From assembly GCA_002433675.1 (NCBI GenBank), contig DJIP01000155.1, positions 1-12,663 of the forward strand: 12,663 nucleotides of DNA, written 5' to 3'. Made by a program: the position numbers and the translations under genes. Origin of the DNA: Halomonas halophila (GTDB taxonomy: Bacteria > Pseudomonadota > Gammaproteobacteria > Pseudomonadales > Halomonadaceae). Each line of letters opens with the position of its first letter. Position 1 is the stretch's first letter. The notes beneath the pieces are model-generated. The model was not told the origin of the DNA, did no database searches, and saw nothing but the letters and a program-made list of their open reading frames with translations. Shown one piece after another: positions 6,030 through 12,494 of the stretch.

Positions 6030-6794
6030 ATGGCTGTACTGACGACCTTTGCACTCGACGGCAAGACCGCCCTGGTGACAGGCGCAAGACGCGGCATCGG
6101 CGCGGCCATGGCGCTGGGCCTGGCCGAAGCCGGTGCCGACATTATCGCCGTCAGCACCAGCATGACCGCCGACGGCGGCGACCTGGGCGAGCGAGTGCGC
6201 GCCCTGGGGCGAGACTGCACCGGGATCGCCTGCGATCTGTCGGACCGCAGCGCGCTGATGGCGATGGTCGAGCAACTCGCCGACCGCCCTATCGATATCC
6301 TGGTCAACAATGCCGGCACCATCGAACGCGCCCCGGCCACCGAGCACACCGATGCGCAGTGGGACAGGGTCATCGACGTCAATCTGAGCGCCCCCTTCGT
6401 GCTGACCCGGGAGATCGGCAGGCAGATGGTCGCGCGTGGCAGCGGCAAGGTGATCTTTACCGCCTCGCTGCTGTCGTTTCAGGGTGGCATCACCGTGCCC
6501 GGTTACGCCGCCAGCAAGGGCGGCATCGCCCAGCTGGCCAAGGCCTTCGCCAACGAATGGGCGGCCCATGGGGTCAACGTCAACGCCATCGCTCCGGGTT
6601 ACATCGCCACCGACAATACCCAGGCGCTGCGCGACGATCCCGAGCGTTCCCGCGATATCCTGGCGCGCATCCCCGCCGGTCGCTGGGGCGACGCCGATGA
6701 CTTCAAGGGACCGGTGGTGTTTCTGGCCTCCAGCGCCTCGGACTATATGCACGGCAGCGTGATGACCGTGGACGGCGGCTGGATGGGGCGATAG
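6030..6794 (+). CDS. kduD: KduD-like 2-dehydro-3-deoxy-D-gluconate 5-dehydrogenase (SDR family)
   Basis: A 254-residue short-chain dehydrogenase/reductase. The start at 6030 (MAVLTTFALDGKTALVTG) is chosen because CAGGAG lies 7 bases before it; an upstream in-frame ATG at 5991 lacks a site. Visible motifs are TGARRGIG at 17-24 (NAD(P) binding), NNAG at 93-96, catalytic Ser146, Tyr159 and Lys163 (YAASK). The C-terminal half is very close to E. coli KduD as I recall it: LLSFQGGI at 148-154, NVNAIAPGYIAT at 183-194, IPAGRWG at 214-220, FLASSASDY at 231-239. KduD interconverts 2-dehydro-3-deoxygluconate and its 5-oxo form with NAD(H) in uronate/pectin breakdown. No kduI or kdgK is present here, so the true substrate may be another deoxy sugar acid. 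It diverges from rraA and ends at a hairpin. Confidence 0.87.
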   Translation: MAVLTTFALDGKTALVTGARRGIGAAMALGLAEAGADIIAVSTSMTADGGDLGERVRALGRDCTGIACDLSDRSALMAMVEQLADRPIDILVNNAGTIERAPATEHTDAQWDRVIDVNLSAPFVLTREIGRQMVARGSGKVIFTASLLSFQGGITVPGYAASKGGIAQLAKAFANEWAAHGVNVNAIAPGYIATDNTQALRDDPERSRDILARIPAGRWGDADDFKGPVVFLASSASDYMHGSVMTVDGGWMGR

Positions 6795-6828
6795 GCAGAC
6801 GAGGGAGAAAGAGCAAGCCCCCACACGA

Positions 6829-6866
6829 AGACGCCCCCAACGATGTCCGTCGGGGGCGTCTGCTTT
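6829..6866. terminator. Hairpin terminator between convergent kduD and dctM
   Basis: A perfect 10-bp stem (AGACGCCCCC at 6829-6838, GGGGGCGTCT at 6852-6861) encloses a 13-base loop. On the plus strand GCTTT follows, a weak T tract; on the minus strand there is none. It lies 34 bases after the kduD stop and 39 bases after the dctM stop, so it may end both transcripts, more efficiently for kduD. Confidence 0.7.
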
Positions 6867-6900
6867 ACGGGGCGCAACGTCTCCCCTTGCCTGCTCGATG

Positions 6901-8181
6901 CTATCGATAGATCAAGGTCGGCAGCCACAGCGAGATGGACGGCACGAAGGTGACCAGCATCAGCACGATCAACAGCGGGATCAGGAACGGCAGAGTCGCC
7001 GAGGCGCAGCGCTCGAAGGGTACCTTGGACACCTGCGAGAGCACGTAGAGCACCAGCCCCACCGGTGGCGTCAGCAGGCCAATCATCAGGTTCAGCACCA
7101 TGACGATACCGAACTGCACCGGGTCGACGCCGAGGTTTACCGCGATCGGCAGCAGGATCGGCACCAGGATGGTGATCGCCGCGATGGTTTCCATGAAGCA
7201 GCCCACCACGAACAGGATCAACGTCATCAACAGCAGGATGATGGTGGGGTTGGAGGTAACCGCCAGCATCCAGTTGGCGAAGTTCTCGGCCACATGGTGA
7301 CTGGTCAGCAGCCAGGAGAAGATCGACGAGGCGGCGATGATCATCATGATGATCCCGGTGGTCTCGATGGTCTCCATGGTGACCGCCAGCAGTCTCTTGA
7401 AGGTCAGGGTGCGATAGACCACCGCCCCCAGCAGCATGGCGTAGATCACCGCGGCGATGGCGGCCTCGGTCGCGGTGAAGATGCCAAGCACGATGCCGCC
7501 GACGATGATCACCGGGGTCAGCAGAGACAGAAAGGCGCGGCGGAAGGTAAAGGCGATCCAGCTCAGAGCGAAGCCAACGTCACGCGGGTACTGATAGCGC
7601 ACCGCGTACCAGGCCACCATCAGCATCAGCGAAAGCGCCATCAAAAGTCCCGGCACCAGGCCGGCGGCGAACAGCTGACCGATCGAGGCCGAGGCCATCA
7701 CGCCGTAGATGACCAGCGGCAGGCTAGGCGGAATGATAGGCCCGATGGTGGACGAGGCAGCGGTGATACCCACCGAAAAGCCGGGATCATAGCCCGCCCG
7801 GCGCATCGCCTTGATCTCGATCGCGCCGAGCCCACCGGCATCGGCCACCGCGGCACCGGACATGCCGGCAAAGATGACCGAGGCACCGACGTTGACGTGG
7901 CCTAGCCCCCCGGGCATCCAGCCCACCAGGGCCCTGGCGAAGTCGAAGATACGGCTGGTGATACCGGCCGAGTTCATCAGCGCACCGGCCAGGACAAAGA
8001 AGGGAATCGACAGCAGCGGGAAGCTGTCCATGCCGCCGACCATACGGTGCAGCACGATAAAGTCGGGGACGCTGCCATCCACCAGGATCGCCGCCAGCGA
8101 TGAGGCGCCAAGCGCCACCATCACCGGGAAGCCCATCACCAGCATCAGCAGCAGGCCGCCGAACAGGACCAGTAGCGTCAT
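6901..8181 (-). CDS. dctM: TRAP transporter large permease, DctM
   Basis: The 426-residue product has the length and pattern of DctM, the large inner-membrane subunit (about 12 helices) of sodium-driven TRAP carriers. It begins with a helix (MTLLVLFGGLLLMLVMGFPV) and has the conserved run FAGMSGAAVADAGGLGAIEIKAM at about 104-126, followed by GYDPGFSVGITAASSTIGPIIPPS at 130-153, the core of the transport domain. The C-terminal half repeats the pattern with LMIGLLTPPVGLVLYV. Its ATG overlaps the dctQ stop as ATGA, and GAGGAGG within the dctQ tail is the ribosome site, so translation is coupled. It is the last gene of the right operon. The ligand is set by DctP and is unknown. Confidence 0.96.
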   Translation of the reverse strand: MTLLVLFGGLLLMLVMGFPVMVALGASSLAAILVDGSVPDFIVLHRMVGGMDSFPLLSIPFFVLAGALMNSAGITSRIFDFARALVGWMPGGLGHVNVGASVIFAGMSGAAVADAGGLGAIEIKAMRRAGYDPGFSVGITAASSTIGPIIPPSLPLVIYGVMASASIGQLFAAGLVPGLLMALSLMLMVAWYAVRYQYPRDVGFALSWIAFTFRRAFLSLLTPVIIVGGIVLGIFTATEAAIAAVIYAMLLGAVVYRTLTFKRLLAVTMETIETTGIIMMIIAASSIFSWLLTSHHVAENFANWMLAVTSNPTIILLLMTLILFVVGCFMETIAAITILVPILLPIAVNLGVDPVQFGIVMVLNLMIGLLTPPVGLVLYVLSQVSKVPFERCASATLPFLIPLLIVLMLVTFVPSISLWLPTLIYR

Positions 8182-8789
8182 GATGCCTCCTCACTGGTGG
8201 TGTCAGCTCGCTGCGCCGCCAGCCACTGCTTCGGGCCGCTCGCCCGCACCAACTGCCAGGCCTGACGCAGCGCCATGATGGCGATGCTCAACAGCACCAC
8301 GCTGTAGAGTGTGTCCATGCCGACCGCCATCGAGGTCATCTTCTGGGCGCTCATCAGCGGCAGGATCTTCCAGGTGACCCACCCCAGCAGCACGAAGTAG
8401 ACGAGCTGACCCAGGTCGACCAGCCAGATCATCGCCGCCGACGCACGCAGGGGAAGGTAGCGATACAGCAGTTCGAGGCGGATATGGCTGCGCTTGCGCA
8501 CCCCCACGGTCGCCGCCAGAAAGCCGACGCAGATCAGCAGATAGCGGGCGACTTCTTCAGTCCAGCCCAGCGGCGAGCCAAGCACATAGCGGCTGAAGAA
8601 CTGGGCGAATACCACCGCCGCCATGGTCCAGAAGACCAGCAGGGTGAGCGCATCCTCAAGTCCGATGTCGCGCCAGGCGAAGGTCGGGCCGTCGTCGTCA
8701 AAGTCGATATCCGGGCCTTGTGGCCCCTCACGGGCACCCTCCTCGGGTGCCCGTGCGGAGCCCAGGGCCTCGCTTTCAGTGTGGTTCAT
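8178..8789 (-). CDS. dctQ: TRAP transporter small permease, DctQ
   Basis: The 203-residue product is the small four-helix TRAP subunit that pairs with DctM. Helices lie at about residues 46-68, 80-97, 120-142 and 158-180. The family segment SRYVLGSPLGWTEEVARYLL at about 65-84 is clear. About 40 residues precede the first helix; they are very acidic and low in complexity (DIDFDDDG at 28-35) and longer than in most DctQ proteins. The coding DNA of this tail contains a strong hairpin (8729-8755). A CAGGAA site lies upstream of the ATG, 18 bases after dctP, and the stop overlaps the dctM start by four bases. The acidic tail is probably cytoplasmic; whether it does anything specific is unknown. 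Confidence 0.93.
   Translation of the reverse strand: MNHTESEALGSARAPEEGAREGPQGPDIDFDDDGPTFAWRDIGLEDALTLLVFWTMAAVVFAQFFSRYVLGSPLGWTEEVARYLLICVGFLAATVGVRKRSHIRLELLYRYLPLRASAAMIWLVDLGQLVYFVLLGWVTWKILPLMSAQKMTSMAVGMDTLYSVVLLSIAIMALRQAWQLVRASGPKQWLAAQRADTTSEEAS
8713..8755 (-). promoter_or_regulatory. Strong hairpin inside the 5' coding part of dctQ
   Basis: CACGGGCACCC (8729-8739) and GGGTGCCCGTG (8745-8755) form a perfect 11-bp GC-rich stem with a 5-base loop, which reads GAGGA in the mRNA. It covers about codons 12-21 of dctQ. A second small hairpin, GGGCC/GGCCC with a 4-base loop, lies just downstream in the transcript at 8713-8726. No T run follows, so it is not a standard terminator. A role in lowering permease relative to binding-protein expression is inferred. 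Confidence 0.55.
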
Positions 8790-8807
8790 AGTGTTATTCC
8801 TGAGGCG

Positions 8808-9782
8808 TTACAGCGCCTGCAAGCGATCGAATTGTTCCTGGGTCCAGGTCGCCTCGTCGCCGTTGAGCACCGGCAACGTCTTCTCGCGGAAGGCCTCACG
8901 CTCGACCTCCAGCACCTCCACGCCCTGCTCCTTGAACCAGTCGATGGAAGCCAGCTCCTGCTCGCGTACATCGTCGGAGACCTTCCTGGCCACCTCGCCG
9001 AGCACCTCGCGGAAGATCTGCTGATCCTCCTCGGACAGGCCGTTGAAGAAGGGACCGCCGGCAACGATCAGGTTGGAGCCGGTCACATGCCCGGTCAGGT
9101 TGATGTAGTCCTGGACCTCGTAGAACTTCTTGGCGCGGATGGTCGGCAAGGGGTTCTCCTGGGCGTCCACCACCCCCTGCTGCAGGGCCAGATAGACCTC
9201 GGAGAAGGCCACCGGTGTCGGCTGGGCGCCGACCGCGCGGGGGAACAGGCTATAGATCGGCGCATTGGGCACCCGAATCTTGAGGCCTTCCATGTCGGCG
9301 GGCTCGACGATGGGGGTATTGGAGGTCACGTGGCGCTGGCCGTAGTAGCAGTCCCCCAGGATCACGTTGCCGCCGGAGGCATCGCGGTAGCCGTCGGCGA
9401 ATTCCGCGAACAGCTCGCTGTCGGCGTAGGCCTTCCAGTGCTCGTAGTCACGGAACACGAAGGGGGCGTCGGACAGCGCCAGCGGCCCGTAGGTCTGGGC
9501 GGCGAAGCTCTGGCCTGTGTAGATGATGTCGACGGTGCCGAGCACCAACCCCTGGTTGATCTCGACCTCCTTGCCCAGGGTCGAGGCGGGGAAAACCTCG
9601 ACTTCGTAGCGACCGTCGGTGCGCTCGGCGATCTGCTCGGCGCCCCACTCGGCCCAGTGATGGTAGGCCTCGGAGGGTTCGTACACATGGGCCCACTGGA
9701 CGGTGTCGGCGGCCTGGGCAGCACTGGCTGCGGCGGCAAGACCTACGCTCAGGGTCAGCGGTAGAAGAGTCAGGCGTGTCAT
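8808..9782 (-). CDS. dctP: TRAP transporter substrate-binding protein, DctP family
   Basis: A 324-residue periplasmic binding protein. The start at 9782 (MTRLTLLPLTLSVG) is chosen over an in-frame ATG at 9800, because AAGGAG lies within the first codons of the longer frame, 6 bases before the 9782 ATG. Residues 1-24 form a signal peptide ending AAQA. DctP-family landmarks follow: FPASTLGKEVEINQGLVLGT at 64-83, the conserved Arg150 (GQRHVTSNTPI), and the ligand-carboxylate Arg170 within GLKIRVPNAPIY, then EVYLALQQGVVDAQENP at 195-211. The protein captures a carboxylate for DctQM. It follows the GMC oxidoreductase gene after a 73-base CA-rich gap and leads dctQ by 18 bases. The ligand is not predictable from the sequence; Arg170 implies a carboxylic acid. 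Confidence 0.94.
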   Translation of the reverse strand: MTRLTLLPLTLSVGLAAAASAAQAADTVQWAHVYEPSEAYHHWAEWGAEQIAERTDGRYEVEVFPASTLGKEVEINQGLVLGTVDIIYTGQSFAAQTYGPLALSDAPFVFRDYEHWKAYADSELFAEFADGYRDASGGNVILGDCYYGQRHVTSNTPIVEPADMEGLKIRVPNAPIYSLFPRAVGAQPTPVAFSEVYLALQQGVVDAQENPLPTIRAKKFYEVQDYINLTGHVTGSNLIVAGGPFFNGLSEEDQQIFREVLGEVARKVSDDVREQELASIDWFKEQGVEVLEVEREAFREKTLPVLNGDEATWTQEQFDRLQAL

Positions 9783-9788
9783 CGAATG

Positions 9789-9794
9789 CTCCTT
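9789..9794 (-). promoter_or_regulatory. Ribosome binding site AAGGAG that sets the dctP start
   Basis: AAGGAG on the minus strand lies 6 bases before the ATG at 9782 and inside the reading frame that would start at 9800. This favours the shorter protein, whose signal peptide also has a more regular n-region. Confidence 0.8.
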
Positions 9795-9800
9795 TTTCAT

Positions 9801-9840
9801 TGTTGCTATTGGTTGTTGTCGGTTGCTGTCGGTGCTTGTA
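9801..9840. repeat. Tandem 10-bp repeats in the dctP leader
   Basis: Four units in register: TGTTGCTATT, GGTTGTTGTC, GGTTGCTGTC and GGTGCTTGTA. The middle two differ at one base. In the mRNA they read as a CAA/CGACA-rich unstructured stretch just upstream of the dctP ribosome site. Possible roles are a translation enhancer or a protein-binding array; neither is shown. Confidence 0.6.
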
Positions 9841-9855
9841 AATCCGTTCAGTAGA

Positions 9856-11547
9856 TCAATGCATCGCTGCCCCGGTGGCCTTTACCTCGGGCGCTGCAGC
9901 GTCGCGCCGGGCGTCCTGCCCCAGGCCCGCATCCTCGCCAATAAAGTCGGCGCAACGGCTGCCCAGCATCATCGCCGGGGCGGTGGTGTTGCCGGCGGGT
10001 ATATCGGGCACCGCGGACATGTCGCAGACTCTCAGCTCGCGCACCCCACGAACCCGCAGGCGCGCGTCGAGCACCGCCATGGGGTCGTCGTCGGCGCCCA
10101 TGGCGGCAGTACCGGCCGGGTGGTAGTTGGTCTTGACGAAGCGCCGACAGTGCTCGAGCAGCTCATCGTCGCTGGCGCCGCTTCCGGCGAAGGGCAAGGC
10201 CATACCGTGCAGGTTTTCCTTGAGCGGTGACTGTTCGAAGGCGCGCAGAAAGAACTTCTGCCCTTCCACCATCGCCTGCATGTCGTCGGGATGGCCGAGC
10301 AGGTTGGGTGACACCCGCGGCATGTCGCCGGGGTCGGCCGAGCGCAGACGAACACTGCCTCTGGCCTTGGGCTTGACCACCACGGTGGTCACCGTCAGTC
10401 CATAGTCGTCCTTGAGCGCGTCCCGGGTATCCCGGTCCAGGTAGACGATGGGTACGCAGAAGGCCTGGATGGTCGGTGCCGCCTGAGGATCGACGGGGTT
10501 CACGAAGGCGCCCGCCTCGACCCCGGCCGAGGTCACCGGGCCACTGCCAAACAGCTTGAACTGAAGCCCGTTGGCCAGCATCCGCCAGCCGACGCCCTGG
10601 CGATAGTAGCCACACGGGGTCCTGGCGTAGGCGGTGATCGGCACCTCGGGATGGTCGATCAGGTTCTGCCCCACCCCCGGCAGGTCCGCCTTCACCGCAA
10701 TGCCGTGCTGCGCCAATTGCTCGGCCGGCCCGATACCGGAGAGCATCAGAAGCTTCGGGGTCACCAGCGCTCCCGCCGCCAGGATCACCTCGCCGCGCAC
10801 GCGCACCCGGTGCACCTTGCCCTTGCGGTCGCGGTACTCGACGCCCACGGCGCGTCCGTCTTCGACCAGTACCCGCTGGACCTCGCAGTCGAGCGCAACC
10901 TCGAGCCCCGGATGCTCGCGCAGCGGTTCCACATAGGCGTAGGCGGCAGAGCAGCGCTTGCCCGCCCGGTTCATGAATTGATAGAAGCCGACCCCGGTCT
11001 GACGCTCGCCATTGAAGTCACCGTTGTAGGGCAGCCCCGCCGCCTGGGCGGCCTGGATAAACCAGCGCGAGGCCACATCCACATGGCCGGGGTCGGAGAC
11101 CTTTAGCGGCCCACCTCGCCCATGGCGATCATTGACCAGACGGTCGTTGTCTTCCATCCGGCGAAAGTGCTCAAGCACCCCTTGCCAGGACCAGTCAGCC
11201 CTCGCCGCGTTGCCGGCGAGTCGCCGGTCCCAGTCGTCGTAGTCCTCGGGCCGCCCGCGCATGTAGACCTGGGCGTTGACCGAGGTGCCGCCGCCAAGCA
11301 CGTGGCCCTGGGGAATGTCGTGGACCCGCCCCCCCAGATGAGCCTGCGGCTCGGTCTGGTGATAGCGCATGAACTTCGAGCCATTGATCATCTTGAAGAT
11401 GCCCGGGGGCATATCGAGCAGCGGGTGATGGTGGGACGAGCCCGCCTCCAGCAGCAGCACCCTGGCACCCTGCTCGCGCACCAGGCGGGCGGCTGCCACG
11501 CATCCGGCGGCTCCGCCCCCGACAACAATATGATCGACGTCGCTCAC
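9856..11547 (-). CDS. GMC family FAD-dependent oxidoreductase (choline/alcohol dehydrogenase-like)
   Basis: The 563-residue product starts at GTG 11547, overlapping the gntR stop as GTGA, with AGGAG 7 bases upstream; a longer open frame to 11589 lies inside gntR and has no such site. The N-terminus has the FAD dinucleotide fold VVGGGAAGCVAAARL at 8-22. GMC signature 1 appears as GHVLGGGTSVNAQVYMRGRP at 81-100, and signature 2 as GALVTPKLLMLSGIGP at 259-274. The catalytic pair is His476 (NYHPAGTAAMG) and Asn520 (AGNTTAPAMM). The family oxidises primary alcohols to aldehydes, with electrons passed to oxygen or to a respiratory acceptor. It resembles BetA-type enzymes in layout, but no betaine gene is near. 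With a divergent aldehyde dehydrogenase and a TRAP carrier, oxidation of an imported hydroxy compound is likely. Confidence 0.92.
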   Translation of the reverse strand: MSDVDHIVVGGGAAGCVAAARLVREQGARVLLLEAGSSHHHPLLDMPPGIFKMINGSKFMRYHQTEPQAHLGGRVHDIPQGHVLGGGTSVNAQVYMRGRPEDYDDWDRRLAGNAARADWSWQGVLEHFRRMEDNDRLVNDRHGRGGPLKVSDPGHVDVASRWFIQAAQAAGLPYNGDFNGERQTGVGFYQFMNRAGKRCSAAYAYVEPLREHPGLEVALDCEVQRVLVEDGRAVGVEYRDRKGKVHRVRVRGEVILAAGALVTPKLLMLSGIGPAEQLAQHGIAVKADLPGVGQNLIDHPEVPITAYARTPCGYYRQGVGWRMLANGLQFKLFGSGPVTSAGVEAGAFVNPVDPQAAPTIQAFCVPIVYLDRDTRDALKDDYGLTVTTVVVKPKARGSVRLRSADPGDMPRVSPNLLGHPDDMQAMVEGQKFFLRAFEQSPLKENLHGMALPFAGSGASDDELLEHCRRFVKTNYHPAGTAAMGADDDPMAVLDARLRVRGVRELRVCDMSAVPDIPAGNTTAPAMMLGSRCADFIGEDAGLGQDARRDAAAPEVKATGAAMH

Positions 11548-12245
11548 TCGTTCTCTCCTGCAAAGAAGGTGCTTCGCACAAACTCCCATGAGGCCTCGAG
11601 GTGATCGACCAGGGCGCGCTCCGCCGCGTCGGGATCACGCATCAGGATGGCCTCGTAGATCGCCTGGTGGGCCAGGAAGTTGTCGTGATTGCGCTGCTCG
11701 CTGCGTGGCATCCGGCTCCATTGGGGCGCCAGCCATTCGACAAAGCCTGTGTGAATGGCCGGATAGGCCGGGTTGCCCGAAATGGTGTAGAGCACCCGGT
11801 GAAAGGCCACATCGGTGGCGTAGAAGCGCTCGGAATCACCGATCGCCGCCTGGTTGTCGTCCAGGGCATCCTTCAGCCGCTTGAGGTCATCCTTGCCCGC
11901 CCCGGTGGCGGCGTCCCGCACCAGCACTCGTTCGAACAGCACCCGTACCTGGTAGAGGTCATGTACGCCCCGGGAGTTGTCGAGCAGGTGCTTGATCACG
12001 CCTCCCGCCGCCTGCATCGCCGAACTCGCGTCCGGGCGACAGACGATCGGGCGATAGCGCGGCCGACTCTTCAAGAATCCCTTGGCGGTCAGCGCGGTGA
12101 TCGCCTCGCGAATCACGGTGCGACTGGCGCCGTACTGCTCCATCAGCGCCCGCTCAGCGGGCAGCGGACGTCCTTCTTCCAGCTCGCCGGCAACGATGGA
12201 GCGCTCAATATCCAGAGTGATCGAGTCTGCACTGCGTCCGCTCAT
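11544..12245 (-). CDS. GntR-family transcriptional regulator, FadR/FCD subfamily
   Basis: A 233-residue regulator starting at ATG 12245 (MSGRSADSITLDIE), supported by GAGG 6 bases upstream; an in-frame ATG at 12257 overlaps that site and is less likely. Residues 8-66 form the winged helix-turn-helix, with PLPAERALMEQYGASRTVIR at 28-47 as the GntR pattern. Residues about 95-222 are the FCD ligand domain; Asp145, His149 (DVAFH), His193 (LAHQAIYEAI) and His215 (DHLEASW) are the usual metal-binding residues, which hold an organic-acid effector. The gene is first in the right operon and overlaps the GMC gene by four bases. A FadR-type half-perfect site is just upstream and a perfect one lies in the divergent promoter, which suggests autoregulation and repression released by the pathway substrate. 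The effector is unknown. Confidence 0.92.
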   Translation of the reverse strand: MSGRSADSITLDIERSIVAGELEEGRPLPAERALMEQYGASRTVIREAITALTAKGFLKSRPRYRPIVCRPDASSAMQAAGGVIKHLLDNSRGVHDLYQVRVLFERVLVRDAATGAGKDDLKRLKDALDDNQAAIGDSERFYATDVAFHRVLYTISGNPAYPAIHTGFVEWLAPQWSRMPRSEQRNHDNFLAHQAIYEAILMRDPDAAERALVDHLEASWEFVRSTFFAGENE

Positions 12246-12260
12246 ACAACACCTCATTTA

Positions 12261-12271
12261 TCGTCGTACCA
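12261..12271. promoter_or_regulatory. FadR-type operator-like site upstream of gntR
   Basis: TCGTCGTACCA matches the TGGTNNNACCA pattern of FadR-subfamily regulators with one mismatch. It shares the 12-base string GTCGTACCAAAC (12263-12274) with the perfect site at 12426-12436. It is 15 bases before the chosen gntR start and overlaps a weak possible -10 box (TAGTTT, minus strand, 12270-12275 after TTGTTG and 17 bases), consistent with self-repression. Confidence 0.55.
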
Positions 12272-12370
12272 AACTAATCGCTAAATTCTCAGCCAACAAC
12301 TACAACTAATGGCTAACACCAGACCAAAACTCATAAAACCCGTTATTTTTCAGAAATATAAACAACTAAT
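12272..12370. repeat. AACTAAT direct repeats in the gntR/aldehyde dehydrogenase promoter region
   Basis: AACTAATCGCTAA at 12272-12284 and AACTAATGGCTAA at 12304-12316 differ at one base and are 32 bases apart. A third AACTAAT followed by AGACAA is at 12364-12370. All are on the plus strand in AT-rich sequence. They could be binding sites for a second regulator, or chance in biased sequence. Confidence 0.4.
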
Positions 12371-12414
12371 AGACAATAGTCGTAGCGCTTCACGCTTGCC
12401 AGTCACCGCGACCA

Positions 12415-12444
12415 TCAACAGTATATGGTCGTACCAAACATAAT
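12415..12444 (+). promoter_or_regulatory. Candidate promoter of the right-end aldehyde dehydrogenase gene
   Basis: TCAACA (12415-12420, four of six consensus positions) and CATAAT (12439-12444, five of six) are 18 bases apart. The FadR-type inverted repeat lies in the spacer. The start would fall near 12451, about 45 bases before the ATG. The -35 box is weak. Confidence 0.45.
12426..12436. promoter_or_regulatory. FadR-type operator TGGTCGTACCA
   Basis: Perfect 4-bp arms TGGT and ACCA around CGT, matching the TGGTNNNACCA pattern known for several FadR/FCD regulators such as FadR and PdhR. Placed between the candidate -35 and -10 boxes of the aldehyde dehydrogenase gene, it would repress when bound. 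The nearby gntR product is the obvious candidate to bind it. Confidence 0.65.
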
Positions 12445-12451
12445 TTCAGCG

Positions 12452-12484
12452 TTACCCAACAGGCATTCTGGCCTTACCCAACAG
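12452..12484. repeat. Two copies of TTACCCAACAG, 22 bases apart, in the aldehyde dehydrogenase leader
   Basis: Identical 11-base copies lie at 12452-12462 and 12474-12484. The 22-base spacing is two helical turns. The second copy runs into the AGAGGA ribosome site. They may be a DNA site downstream of the promoter or an mRNA leader motif; function unknown. Confidence 0.55.
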
Positions 12485-12494
12485 AGGACGCCCC

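Noticed and set aside
5699..6700. 333-residue frame on the plus strand running through the intergenic region into kduD
   Set aside because: Over kduD it is the wrong frame and Arg-rich; the intergenic part shows no family features.
6898..7905. Open frame opposite dctM, 335 residues, very rich in Gln, His, Arg and Asp
   Set aside because: The composition is what the reverse strand of a hydrophobic membrane-protein gene gives; no ribosome site or family match.
8484..9764. 426-residue frame opposite dctP and dctQ
   Set aside because: Antisense shadow of two certain genes; no recognised domain.
9856..11547. Assignment of the GMC gene as betA (choline dehydrogenase)
   Set aside because: Only family-level motifs are shared; no betB, betI or choline carrier is nearby and the operon carries a TRAP acid transporter.
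11548..11589. Longer N-terminus for the GMC oxidoreductase
   Set aside because: It lies inside gntR, lacks a ribosome site, and would put unusual residues ahead of the FAD fold; the GTG at 11547 has AGGAG and a 4-base overlap with gntR.
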